DNA from: Flavobacteriales bacterium
GTDB taxonomy: Bacteria; Bacteroidota; Bacteroidia; Flavobacteriales; BACL11
Direction of reading: 5' to 3'
Length of the DNA stretch: 41,683 nt
Assembly: GCA_002696275.1 (NCBI GenBank)
Contig: NZRO01000037.1
Coordinates: 3,951-45,633 of the forward strand
Shown piece by piece: positions 27,552 through 36,125 of this stretch. Under the pieces are notes generated by a model. That model searched no databases, was not told where the DNA came from, and saw only the letters and a list, made by a program, of their open reading frames with translations. The first letter of the stretch is position 1; each line of letters opens with the position of its first letter. The position numbers and the translations under genes were made by a program.

Positions 27552-28796
27552 TTATGTGTGAAGATGTTTACTTTCGTCTAAGAACGGGTGATTTTTAGTT
27601 TCTAATGGTGCTTTAGTAAGAGCGTTAAAAACAACATAAATAAATAATCCAAAGAAACCTAATCCCATACCAATTTCAGTAAACCCTATATGACCTTCTT
27701 TATTTAAGACTCCAGGCGTAACTAACAGATATGAATTTAACCAATGTCCAATTAAAATAACAATACATACAAAAATTAATCTAGAATTATTTCTCTTTGC
27801 ATCTCTACTCATTAAAAGTATAATAGGAAATAAAAAGTTTATGGCTACTCTAAACCAAAATAAAAATTTATAGTTTTCTACTTCAAGTCTAGCAGTAAAG
27901 TAAGCTACTTCCTCTGGGATATTTGAATACCAAATTAACATAAATTGAGAAAACCACATATAGGTCCAAACTAAAGAAAATGCAAAAACATATTTCCCCA
28001 AATCATGAATATGGCTTTCATTAACCGACTCTAAATATCCTAATCTTTTGAGATAAAGCGTTATTAACAAAATGGAAACAAAACCTATTACAGCCCACTC
28101 TGAGAAAACATACCATCCAAATAATGTACTAAACCAGTGTGTATCAATAGACATAATCCAATCCCAAGAAGCGATTGAAGAGGTAATTGCAAAAAAGACC
28201 ATAAACCAAGCTGAAGTTCTAAATCCCTTATTATAATTTTCAAGGCCTCCATGTTTATCTTCATTTAGAGATAATTGTTTTAATTTTCTACCAAAATACA
28301 CCCAACCAAGTATATATATTACAGATCTAATTAAGAAAAATGTTGTGTCTAAAAAAGCTGCCTTCCCAGCAATAATTTTATCATATCCAGGATTTAAAAT
28401 TGGATTACCCTTCTCATCTAGGATTTGATTTCCTAAATCGTCAAGAAGAAATTTATCCATAATTCCATCAGCCATCCAGTGGTAAATATGATTTCCTCCG
28501 AAATGCATTACTGCGGTAACCATAATTATCAACATAATAATTCCAGAGATAGGTAAAAAAGATATAATAGCTTCTGGCACTCTCTTTAAAACAATAGACC
28601 ATGAAGCTTCAGCTACATACTGTAATGCTATAAAAAATACTGCAAACACTGAAATTCCTAAGAAAAAATAAGTATTAAACAGTAAACTTGGCCACGCGGA
28701 ATGAGCATCATTGACAAATCCTAAAATTAATGCAGTTACTCCAATTATCATTAGTCCAAATGATAAATTTCTAGCATTTTTGGTTATTGTAAACAT
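27552..28796 (-). CDS. actF: Alternative complex III subunit ActF (quinol:cytochrome c oxidoreductase membrane subunit)
   Basis: 414 aa multi-TM protein; FRTSAWFMVFFAITSSIASWDWIMSIDTHWFSTLFGWYVFSEW; operon position. Confidence 0.88.
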   Translation of the reverse strand: MFTITKNARNLSFGLMIIGVTALILGFVNDAHSAWPSLLFNTYFFLGISVFAVFFIALQYVAEASWSIVLKRVPEAIISFLPISGIIMLIIMVTAVMHFGGNHIYHWMADGIMDKFLLDDLGNQILDEKGNPILNPGYDKIIAGKAAFLDTTFFLIRSVIYILGWVYFGRKLKQLSLNEDKHGGLENYNKGFRTSAWFMVFFAITSSIASWDWIMSIDTHWFSTLFGWYVFSEWAVIGFVSILLITLYLKRLGYLESVNESHIHDLGKYVFAFSLVWTYMWFSQFMLIWYSNIPEEVAYFTARLEVENYKFLFWFRVAINFLFPIILLMSRDAKRNNSRLIFVCIVILIGHWLNSYLLVTPGVLNKEGHIGFTEIGMGLGFFGLFIYVVFNALTKAPLETKNHPFLDESKHLHT

Positions 28797-28811
28797 TTTT
28801 ATAAGTTTTTC

Positions 28812-29396
28812 TTATTTATTTTTTTGTAGTTTTTCTTGAATGTAATATACAATTTTCCATCTTTCTTGTTCACTTAGTAAATAAGAATGTGGTCCCATAG
28901 CATTTAAACCATATGTAATGGAATGAAACAAATGCCCCTCCTTTAAATCTCTCATATTTCCACCAGTTCTTCTAATTTGAATTGAATCTGAATAAGATGG
29001 AATAGCTGAATATACAGGATGATCTACAGAACCTTTTCCATCTCCATTTATTCCATGACAATGAGAACACATCATCACATACAAACCTTTTCCTTGATCT
29101 AATGTTTTTTCAGTCTTTACAAAAGAGGTTGGATATGTTGATTCTAAACCAGCTCTTAAATAGTCTTCATTTGAAGAACTATAATTAAAGGTTGACAATT
29201 TACCCCTAGCAACAGTACCAAGGACTGGTTTTGAATTGTAGTTTTCAATATTGTGCTCAGATTGAGCTCCAATACTTGGCGACCTATACATATCAGGCAT
29301 ATATTCAAATCCTGGGTTATTGGTTGAATCTGAAGTACAAGCAAAAAATATTGAAAGTACAGTAAAAATTCCTATATTATAAAAAAGTCTCTTCAT
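28812..29396 (-). CDS. actE: Alternative complex III monoheme cytochrome c lipoprotein ActE
   Basis: Start trimmed to MKRLFYNIGIFTVLSIFFACTSD (lipobox); YMPDMYRSPS, MCSHCHGINGDGKG heme motif. Confidence 0.88.
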   Translation of the reverse strand: MKRLFYNIGIFTVLSIFFACTSDSTNNPGFEYMPDMYRSPSIGAQSEHNIENYNSKPVLGTVARGKLSTFNYSSSNEDYLRAGLESTYPTSFVKTEKTLDQGKGLYVMMCSHCHGINGDGKGSVDHPVYSAIPSYSDSIQIRRTGGNMRDLKEGHLFHSITYGLNAMGPHSYLLSEQERWKIVYYIQEKLQKNK

Positions 29397-29403
29397 AATC
29401 ATA

Positions 29404-29919
29404 TTATTTTTCATTAATTTCAGAAGCCCCAGTCTTTGAAAGTAAGTCTTTAACTTCTTTTGTACTTCCTTCTATTTCAAATTCAATTAAAAATTTATCA
29501 TCAGTTGTTCGAGGATCTGGGTTTTCTGATTTGGCGCCAGGAAACAGTCCACATTTAATTAAATATGTAATAGACATTAAATGTGCAGCAAATAAAACAG
29601 TACATTCAAACATTACAGGAACAAATGATGGTACATTATGATAAAATGTGAAATTTGGTTTGCCTCCAATATTCATTGGCCAATCAATAATCATAATATT
29701 ATAAATCATCAATCCAGCAAATGTTATTCCTAAACAGCCATAAACAAATGCAGCTATAGCCATTCTTGTTTCTTTCAGCCCAAGTGCCTTGTCTAGTCCA
29801 TGAACTGGAAATGGGGTATAAACTTCTTTTATATCTATGTTGTTTGATTTGATTTCCTTTACTGAATTCAGTAAAACATCTTCATCATCAAAAATTCCGT
29901 ATACAGTTTTTCTAATCAT
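29404..29919 (-). CDS. actD: Alternative complex III subunit ActD (DUF3341)
   Basis: 171 aa; VYGIFDDEDVLLNSVKEIKSNNIDIKEVYTPFPVHGLDKALGLKETRM, two TM segments, GGKPNFTFYHNVPSFVPVMFECTVLFAA. Confidence 0.92.
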   Translation of the reverse strand: MIRKTVYGIFDDEDVLLNSVKEIKSNNIDIKEVYTPFPVHGLDKALGLKETRMAIAAFVYGCLGITFAGLMIYNIMIIDWPMNIGGKPNFTFYHNVPSFVPVMFECTVLFAAHLMSITYLIKCGLFPGAKSENPDPRTTDDKFLIEFEIEGSTKEVKDLLSKTGASEINEK

Positions 29920-31297
29920 TATTTTTATTTTTATATTCAGAACCTGAAGATTTTACAATAGTTTTTAACTCGGCTTGTGCTATTACAGGAAATGTCCTTG
30001 CGTACAATAAGAAAAGAACAAAGAAAAATCCAATTGTCCCTAAATAAATTCCAATATCAATAATGGAAGGAGAGAACATCGACCATGATGATGGCAAAAA
30101 ATCTCTATGTAACGATGTAACAATAATCACAAAACGTTCAAACCACATACCAATATTTACAAAAATTGACAGAATAAAGGTAGCTATAAAACTCTTTCTT
30201 ATTGCATTAATCCAATATAGTTGAGGGGTTAAAACATTACAACCCATCATTATTGCATACGACCACCAATATGGACCAGTAGCTCTGTTTAAGAAAGCAT
30301 ACTGTTCAAACTCTACGCCTGAATACCATGCCATGAATAATTCTGTGATATACGCTGTTCCTACTAGTGAACCTGTTAACAGAATTATAATATTCATATA
30401 TTCTATATGTTTTATAGTAATATAAGCTTCCAAATTAACTACTTTTCGCATGATAATTAAAAGTGTTTCCACCATTGCAAATCCAGAAAATAAAGCTCCA
30501 AGAACAAAGTATGGAGGAAAAATAGTTGTATGCCAACCAGGAATAACTGAAGTTGCAAAATCCATTGAAACAATTGAATGTACTGAAAATACAAGAGGTG
30601 TTGCTAATCCAGCTAATACTAATGAAACCTCTTCAAATCTTTGCCAATGTTTAGCTTTTCCACTCCATCCAAATGATAAAAAAGAGTATAATTTCTTTTT
30701 CATTGGAGAGGTTTTCTCATTAAATCTATCCCTCAACATAGCAAAATCTGGAATTAGTCCAATATACCAAAACACAACTGATACTGAAAAATATGTAGAG
30801 ATAGCAAAAACATCCCATAATAATGGTGAATTAAAATTTACCCATAATGAACCAAATTGGTTAGGGATGGGAAATACCCAGTAAGCTAACCAAGGTCTTC
30901 CCATGTGTATTAAAGGAAATAAAGCTGCTTGCGCAACTCCGAATATAGTCATTGCTTCTGCAGATCTATTTATAGACATCCTCCATTTTTGACGAAACAA
31001 TAACAATACAGCGGATATTAAGGTTCCAGCGTGACCAATACCAATCCACCATACAAAGTTTGTAATATCCCAAGCCCAATTAACTGTTTTATTTAGACCC
31101 CAAGATCCAATACCTGTACCAATTGTGTAAGCCATAGATAAAACACCCCAAATAAACATTATAAAAGATATGGAAAAAAGAATCCACCAATATTTATTTG
31201 CTTTTCCTTCAACAGGCTTAGATACATCTAATGTAATATCATGATAGGATTTTTTACCTAGTATTAACGGATCTCTAATTTCAGATTCTTTTTGCAT
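29912..31297 (-). CDS. actC: Alternative complex III subunit ActC (NrfD-like membrane quinol-binding subunit)
   Basis: 461 aa multi-TM; TNFVWWIGIGHAGTLISAVLLLFRQKWRMSINRSAEAMTIF. Confidence 0.93.
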   Translation of the reverse strand: MQKESEIRDPLILGKKSYHDITLDVSKPVEGKANKYWWILFSISFIMFIWGVLSMAYTIGTGIGSWGLNKTVNWAWDITNFVWWIGIGHAGTLISAVLLLFRQKWRMSINRSAEAMTIFGVAQAALFPLIHMGRPWLAYWVFPIPNQFGSLWVNFNSPLLWDVFAISTYFSVSVVFWYIGLIPDFAMLRDRFNEKTSPMKKKLYSFLSFGWSGKAKHWQRFEEVSLVLAGLATPLVFSVHSIVSMDFATSVIPGWHTTIFPPYFVLGALFSGFAMVETLLIIMRKVVNLEAYITIKHIEYMNIIILLTGSLVGTAYITELFMAWYSGVEFEQYAFLNRATGPYWWSYAIMMGCNVLTPQLYWINAIRKSFIATFILSIFVNIGMWFERFVIIVTSLHRDFLPSSWSMFSPSIIDIGIYLGTIGFFFVLFLLYARTFPVIAQAELKTIVKSSGSEYKNKNND

Positions 31298-31306
31298 AGA
31301 TTTAAA

Positions 31307-34255
31307 TTAAGATTTATTTCTAACTTTAGTTTGATAAAATACAGATGGTGCAACATTTAAATGATCAAGTAAATCATATTTACGAGGATCATTTTTTAAG
31401 TTATAAATTTCATGTGATGAATCGTTTGAGTCTCCGAAAATAATTGCATTTGTAGAACACACTGATGAACATGCAGTTTGCGCATCATTATCATTGACTT
31501 TTGATCCTGATTTTTTAGCATTGAGTTTAACTTCTTGAATCTTTTGAATACACATACTACATTTTTCAATGACTCCTCTAGACCTTACTACTACGTCTGG
31601 ATTTAGAACCATTTTCCCATAATCATCGTTCAGATTATAATCAAATTTCTCATTATCTGAATATTTAAACCAATTAAATCTTCTCACTTTATATGGACAA
31701 TTGTTAGCACAATATCTTGTTCCAACACATCTATTGTAAGTCATATGATTTAGTCCCTCAGCACTATGTGTTGTGGCAGCTACAGGACAAACTGTTTCGC
31801 AAGGAGCATGATTACAATGTTGGCACATTACTGGTTGGAAAACAACTTCTGGATTCTCCGAGGGATCTTCCATTTCAGAATACATATCTATTGCTGAAAT
31901 TTTCTCTTCAGCAGATCTTTCTTTTGTCATTTCAGATGAGAAATATCTATCAATTCTCAACCAATGCATATCTCTAGATTTTCTAACCTCCTCTTTTCCT
32001 ACAACTGGAACATTATTTTCTGCATGACACGAAACTACACAGGCAGCACATCCAGAACATAAAGATAAATCAATAGACATATTCCAAAAATGACCTGTTT
32101 TGTGATCATGATCATCCCAGAGTGTAACTTGATCAGAAGTTTTTGGTCCATCATGAGTATAATATTTTTCTCTATGATTTCCTGATGATGGATCATTTAT
32201 AAAATCTGCCAGAGTTGTTTCTTTTACAATTTCTCTCCCCATCATAGTATGATGAAGTTGAACTGCAGCAAATTCATGAATACCTTCCACTAAAGTAATT
32301 TCGGCTATCCCCCCGTTTAATAAAGGATATGCATTATGACCTACTCCATCACCACATTTCCCAGCATGAGTTCTTCCATATCCTACAGATAAAGCTACGG
32401 TTCCGATTGCTTGTCCTGGTTGAATCATCACTGGAACATTCTCTAGAGTTTTATCTCCAACCGTAATATTTACCAAGCTACCATTCAAAGCTCCATTAGA
32501 AACATTCCAATTTTTTACTCCCAAATCACGAGCAGTTGAAGCAGACATAGTTAAATAGTTATCCCAACTTGCTCTTGATAATGGATCTGGCAGTTCTTGT
32601 AACCATGGGTTGTTGGATTGTGTGCCATCTCCCATAGAAATTTTCTCTGATACTTCAAATTCAATCCCTTTAGAAGAAGGAATAGAGAATGAAGGAACTG
32701 AGAATTTTGATTTTAAAGAATATTCAATTTTATTCATAGTAAAATAACCATCATGAAGTTTTTCTTCCCAAGATGAATACAAATTCTTTAGTACATCATA
32801 ATATGTTTCTGAAGATCCAATCCAAGTAAGTATAGAATCTTGAAATTGCCTTCCATTAAACAAAGGATTAATCGTAGGTTGCATTAGAGTATACTCACCA
32901 TTTGATGGATTTGCATCCCCCCAACTTTCTAAGTTGTGATTATCAGGGCATATATAATCCATTTTGGATGAGGTTTCATCCATAAATAATGATGTAGAAA
33001 CTTTTAGTCCAACTTTTGACAAACCTTTGTTAAACTCATCAGCATTTACTAATGTATAACTTGGATTTGTATTATATGTAATAATTGCATCTATGGTTCC
33101 AGCATTCATATCCGCAATTAATTGAGCAACACTCTCATCGTTTCCTTTTCTAAGATAAGATGGGTTACTCATATCTACTGTATAATTATAGTTTCCTAAT
33201 TTATTATTAATAGCGTTTACTAATAACTGAACATCTTTATCATTTGAATCGCAAACTATTATAGAGGATTTCGCGTTTTTCAGTGAATTGACGATTTTAG
33301 CAATTCTTTTATCAGGATTTGATCCATTTAAAGCATTGTATAAATTAGATAATAATCCCGCTTGTTCAGATGGCCTTATTTGTATTCTTTCATCCGCATT
33401 AGAACCTGTAAGTGTTAATGTAGATTCTATTTGATAATGTTTAGACATATTTCCATGTTTAGGATTTCTCCTTTTTGAATATTTTTTCTCATTATCAGGA
33501 TCTCCCCAATTACCCATAAAATCTGCTCCAAATGATACAATTACTTCTGCTTTATCAAAGTGATATGTTGGCAAGGCTCTTACTCCGAAATTTTCTAAGT
33601 TAGCCTCTAACATTCCATTAGAAGATAAAGCATCCATTTGTATATGAGTTACATTTCTAAATTTATTTGAAAAATCTGCAATTACACTTTCTGTAGACGG
33701 ACTAATTATTGTTGAACTTAAAAGTGCTATTTTACCTCCTTTAGAGGAAATAACATTAAGTTTTTCTAAAATCTCAGAATCAACAGTATCCCAATCTGAT
33801 TCTTCTCCACTTTTCATTGGATTTTTTAGTCTTGAAGAATCATAAAGAGATAAGACAGAAGCTTGTACCCTTGCATTTGTAGATGTTTTATTTGGTTCTA
33901 ATTTAATTGGCCTTCCTTCTCTTGTTTTCACTAAAACAGAGGCAAAATCATGACCATCATAAATAGTAGAAGCGTAATAATTCGCGATACCCGGAACAGT
34001 TTCTTCAGGTTTTACTACATAAGGAATTACTTTATTTACAGGAGTTTCACATGCCGCTAAAGTTGCAGCGGCCGTTGAAAACCCTAAAAATTTTAAAAAA
34101 TCTCTTCTAGAGGTAGATGATTTGTTTATATCAGGATCGGATAAAAACTCATCTACAGGAAGTTCGTCAACAAATTCATTCTGGGCTAATTTTTCAATAA
34201 TAGGATCATTATTTAATTCCGCTAAGCCTTTCCAGTATTTTTTTGTATTTGTCAT
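31307..34255 (-). CDS. actB: Alternative complex III subunit ActB (Tat-exported molybdopterin-oxidoreductase-like and Fe-S domains)
   Basis: Start trimmed to MTNTKKYWKGLAELNNDP; Tat motif SRRDFLKFLGFSTAAATLAAC; ferredoxin-type cysteines CSGCAACVVSCH, CQHCNHAPCETVCPV, CVGTRYCANNCP, CSMC. Confidence 0.94.
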   Translation of the reverse strand: MTNTKKYWKGLAELNNDPIIEKLAQNEFVDELPVDEFLSDPDINKSSTSRRDFLKFLGFSTAAATLAACETPVNKVIPYVVKPEETVPGIANYYASTIYDGHDFASVLVKTREGRPIKLEPNKTSTNARVQASVLSLYDSSRLKNPMKSGEESDWDTVDSEILEKLNVISSKGGKIALLSSTIISPSTESVIADFSNKFRNVTHIQMDALSSNGMLEANLENFGVRALPTYHFDKAEVIVSFGADFMGNWGDPDNEKKYSKRRNPKHGNMSKHYQIESTLTLTGSNADERIQIRPSEQAGLLSNLYNALNGSNPDKRIAKIVNSLKNAKSSIIVCDSNDKDVQLLVNAINNKLGNYNYTVDMSNPSYLRKGNDESVAQLIADMNAGTIDAIITYNTNPSYTLVNADEFNKGLSKVGLKVSTSLFMDETSSKMDYICPDNHNLESWGDANPSNGEYTLMQPTINPLFNGRQFQDSILTWIGSSETYYDVLKNLYSSWEEKLHDGYFTMNKIEYSLKSKFSVPSFSIPSSKGIEFEVSEKISMGDGTQSNNPWLQELPDPLSRASWDNYLTMSASTARDLGVKNWNVSNGALNGSLVNITVGDKTLENVPVMIQPGQAIGTVALSVGYGRTHAGKCGDGVGHNAYPLLNGGIAEITLVEGIHEFAAVQLHHTMMGREIVKETTLADFINDPSSGNHREKYYTHDGPKTSDQVTLWDDHDHKTGHFWNMSIDLSLCSGCAACVVSCHAENNVPVVGKEEVRKSRDMHWLRIDRYFSSEMTKERSAEEKISAIDMYSEMEDPSENPEVVFQPVMCQHCNHAPCETVCPVAATTHSAEGLNHMTYNRCVGTRYCANNCPYKVRRFNWFKYSDNEKFDYNLNDDYGKMVLNPDVVVRSRGVIEKCSMCIQKIQEVKLNAKKSGSKVNDNDAQTACSSVCSTNAIIFGDSNDSSHEIYNLKNDPRKYDLLDHLNVAPSVFYQTKVRNKS

Positions 34256-34280
34256 ATTCTTATGTAAATCAAATCTTAAA

Positions 34281-35531
34281 TTAATAGTGGCACTTTCCAC
34301 ATTCTAATCCTCCAATCATATCAACAGTGAAGTTTTCTACACCCTCATGCTTTTCTTTAATATTTTTATGCATTTCAGTATAGTAATCATTGCCTTCCAT
34401 ATCTACTTCTTTTTGCCTGTGACAATCAATACACCATCCCATTGTTAGAGTAGGGTGATCGAATTCAATACCATCTTTTATATTGTAATCAATTTTATTT
34501 AATTCTTCAGCTGTTGCAACCTGACCTACTGTCTTTTCCTGCATATTTCCATGACACTGTTGACACTCTAATCCTCCAACTGTAACATGTTGTGCGTGAT
34601 TAAAATAAGCATGATCTGGTAAATTATGAACTCTTATCCACTCTATTGGTGTTTGTTGATAAGTATCTAATTTATTCCAATCAAAATCATCAGTTTCAAT
34701 ATCTAAACCAAATGATTTCCAGATTTTTCCTATTTCATTTTTCGCTTTATCATCTCCTCCCTTAACAACAGCGTGACAATTCATACAAACATTAGCAGAG
34801 GGAACTCCTGAATGAGCACTATTTTTAGCGCTAGAATGACAGTAATTACAATCAACCCCATTAAGTCCAGCGTGGAGTTCATGAGAAAAAGCAATTGGCT
34901 GGTCTGGTTGATACTTTTCGACAACTCCAACTCCCATCATCAAATTATATAACAAATACATTAAAGAGATAAATAAAACAAATCCTATAATTATTTTATT
35001 TCGGTTGATAGTAACATAATTCTTGAAAGATTCAAACACTGTCTCCGTCGGAAGAGACAGACTTTCTTTTAGATTATTTTTTACAGAGACAAGAACTAAA
35101 ATTAATAAAAATAAAATTAAAGTTACAATCAACAAAATAATAACTGGATTAGTTGATTCTTCTTCAGCAACTTCTATTGAAGTAACAACTTCCTTCACTT
35201 CTGGCACATACCCATCAACATAATCTAAAACCTGTTTAATCTCTCCTGCTGTGAGAGCTTGAGCAGGCATTTCTAACACGCCAAAGTCAGCGGGATTTTG
35301 AACATATTTAACTAATGTTCCTAGTGGGTCATCAGTACTTACAAATCTATCACTAGATAACCATTCCTTCGCGTCCGGACCAATTAATTTACCTCCACCT
35401 ATAGTATGACAAGCTGCACAGTTAGATTTAAAAATTTGTTCTCCTTCAGACTGGGCTGCCAAATTAATATTTAGAAAAAATAAAATTACAAAGACGAATT
35501 GACTTAGAAAGAATCTCTTATATAGTGTCAT
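34281..35531 (-). CDS. actA: Alternative complex III multiheme cytochrome c subunit ActA with N-terminal cytochrome c domain
   Basis: 416 aa; six CxxCH motifs (CAACH, CNYCH, CMNCH, CQQCH, CIDCH, CGKCH); signal peptide and internal TM segments. Confidence 0.92.
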   Translation of the reverse strand: MTLYKRFFLSQFVFVILFFLNINLAAQSEGEQIFKSNCAACHTIGGGKLIGPDAKEWLSSDRFVSTDDPLGTLVKYVQNPADFGVLEMPAQALTAGEIKQVLDYVDGYVPEVKEVVTSIEVAEEESTNPVIILLIVTLILFLLILVLVSVKNNLKESLSLPTETVFESFKNYVTINRNKIIIGFVLFISLMYLLYNLMMGVGVVEKYQPDQPIAFSHELHAGLNGVDCNYCHSSAKNSAHSGVPSANVCMNCHAVVKGGDDKAKNEIGKIWKSFGLDIETDDFDWNKLDTYQQTPIEWIRVHNLPDHAYFNHAQHVTVGGLECQQCHGNMQEKTVGQVATAEELNKIDYNIKDGIEFDHPTLTMGWCIDCHRQKEVDMEGNDYYTEMHKNIKEKHEGVENFTVDMIGGLECGKCHY

Positions 35532-35556
35532 ATTTAAAAATTCAGAATTTTGAATG

Positions 35557-35564
35557 CAAATTTA
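35557..35564 (-). promoter_or_regulatory. -7 element TAAATTTG upstream of the act operon
   Basis: Plus-strand caaattta = minus TAAATTTG, 25 nt upstream of the actA ATG. Confidence 0.5.
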
Positions 35565-35663
35565 ATACTTTATGAGATTAGAGAATTTGAATTCTGTAGT
35601 AAATCTGTAAAAAAAACTAATTTATAATCATTCTAAATAACGGGGTTTGAACAGAAAATGTAG

Positions 35664-35680
35664 TAACATTAATAATGTTA
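35664..35680. promoter_or_regulatory. 17-bp inverted repeat TAACATT-AAT-AATGTTA, candidate operator
   Basis: Perfect 7-bp arms with a 3-nt spacer, in the divergent region between actA and the SPOR gene, upstream of TATATTTG at 35690-35697. Confidence 0.4.
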
Positions 35681-35689
35681 TATTTTTTT

Positions 35690-35697
35690 TATATTTG
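35690..35697 (+). promoter_or_regulatory. -7 element TATATTTG upstream of the SPOR-domain gene
   Basis: Matches TAnnTTTG; 5 nt before the ATG at 35703. Confidence 0.4.
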
Positions 35698-35702
35698 GTA
35701 AC

Positions 35703-36125
35703 ATGAAAAAATTGACTTTAATTGCACTTTTTATACTTTCAAAAGCATCTCATAGCCAGGTAATATCTGGTAAAATTTCTGAAATTAATCATTCAAAAAT
35801 AGAAATAAATTATGAGGAGGGAATTAAAGAATTAATGGAAAAACACAAACAAATAAATAAACTAAACAATGGAATAAAGGGTTTTTGTGTTCAAATATAT
35901 TTAGGAGATAATAGAGAAAAAGCTCAAAAAACAAAATATAATTTCATGAAAAAATTTCCAGAAATAAAAAGTGTTCAATACGAAAGAATAAGCCCTAATT
36001 GGAAAGTAAAGGTAGGAAAACTAAGAACAAAACTAGAAGCTGAAAAACTCAAAAGCATAATAAATTCTGAGTATCCAAATTGTTTTATTACTGAAATTAT
36101 TGTACCCCTAGGGGGGTTTGACTAA
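35703..36125 (+). CDS. SPOR domain-containing protein
   Basis: 140 aa; signal peptide [22 protein letters not shown]-like [60 protein letters not shown]. Confidence 0.85.
   Translation: MKKLTLIALFILSKASHSQVISGKISEINHSKIEINYEEGIKELMEKHKQINKLNNGIKGFCVQIYLGDNREKAQKTKYNFMKKFPEIKSVQYERISPNWKVKVGKLRTKLEAEKLKSIINSEYPNCFITEIIVPLGGFD

Noticed and set aside
30450-30884. 144-aa plus-strand ORF antisense to actC
   Set aside because: Entirely inside a confidently identified CDS on the other strand; no signal peptide or family motif; typical of AT-rich shadow ORFs.
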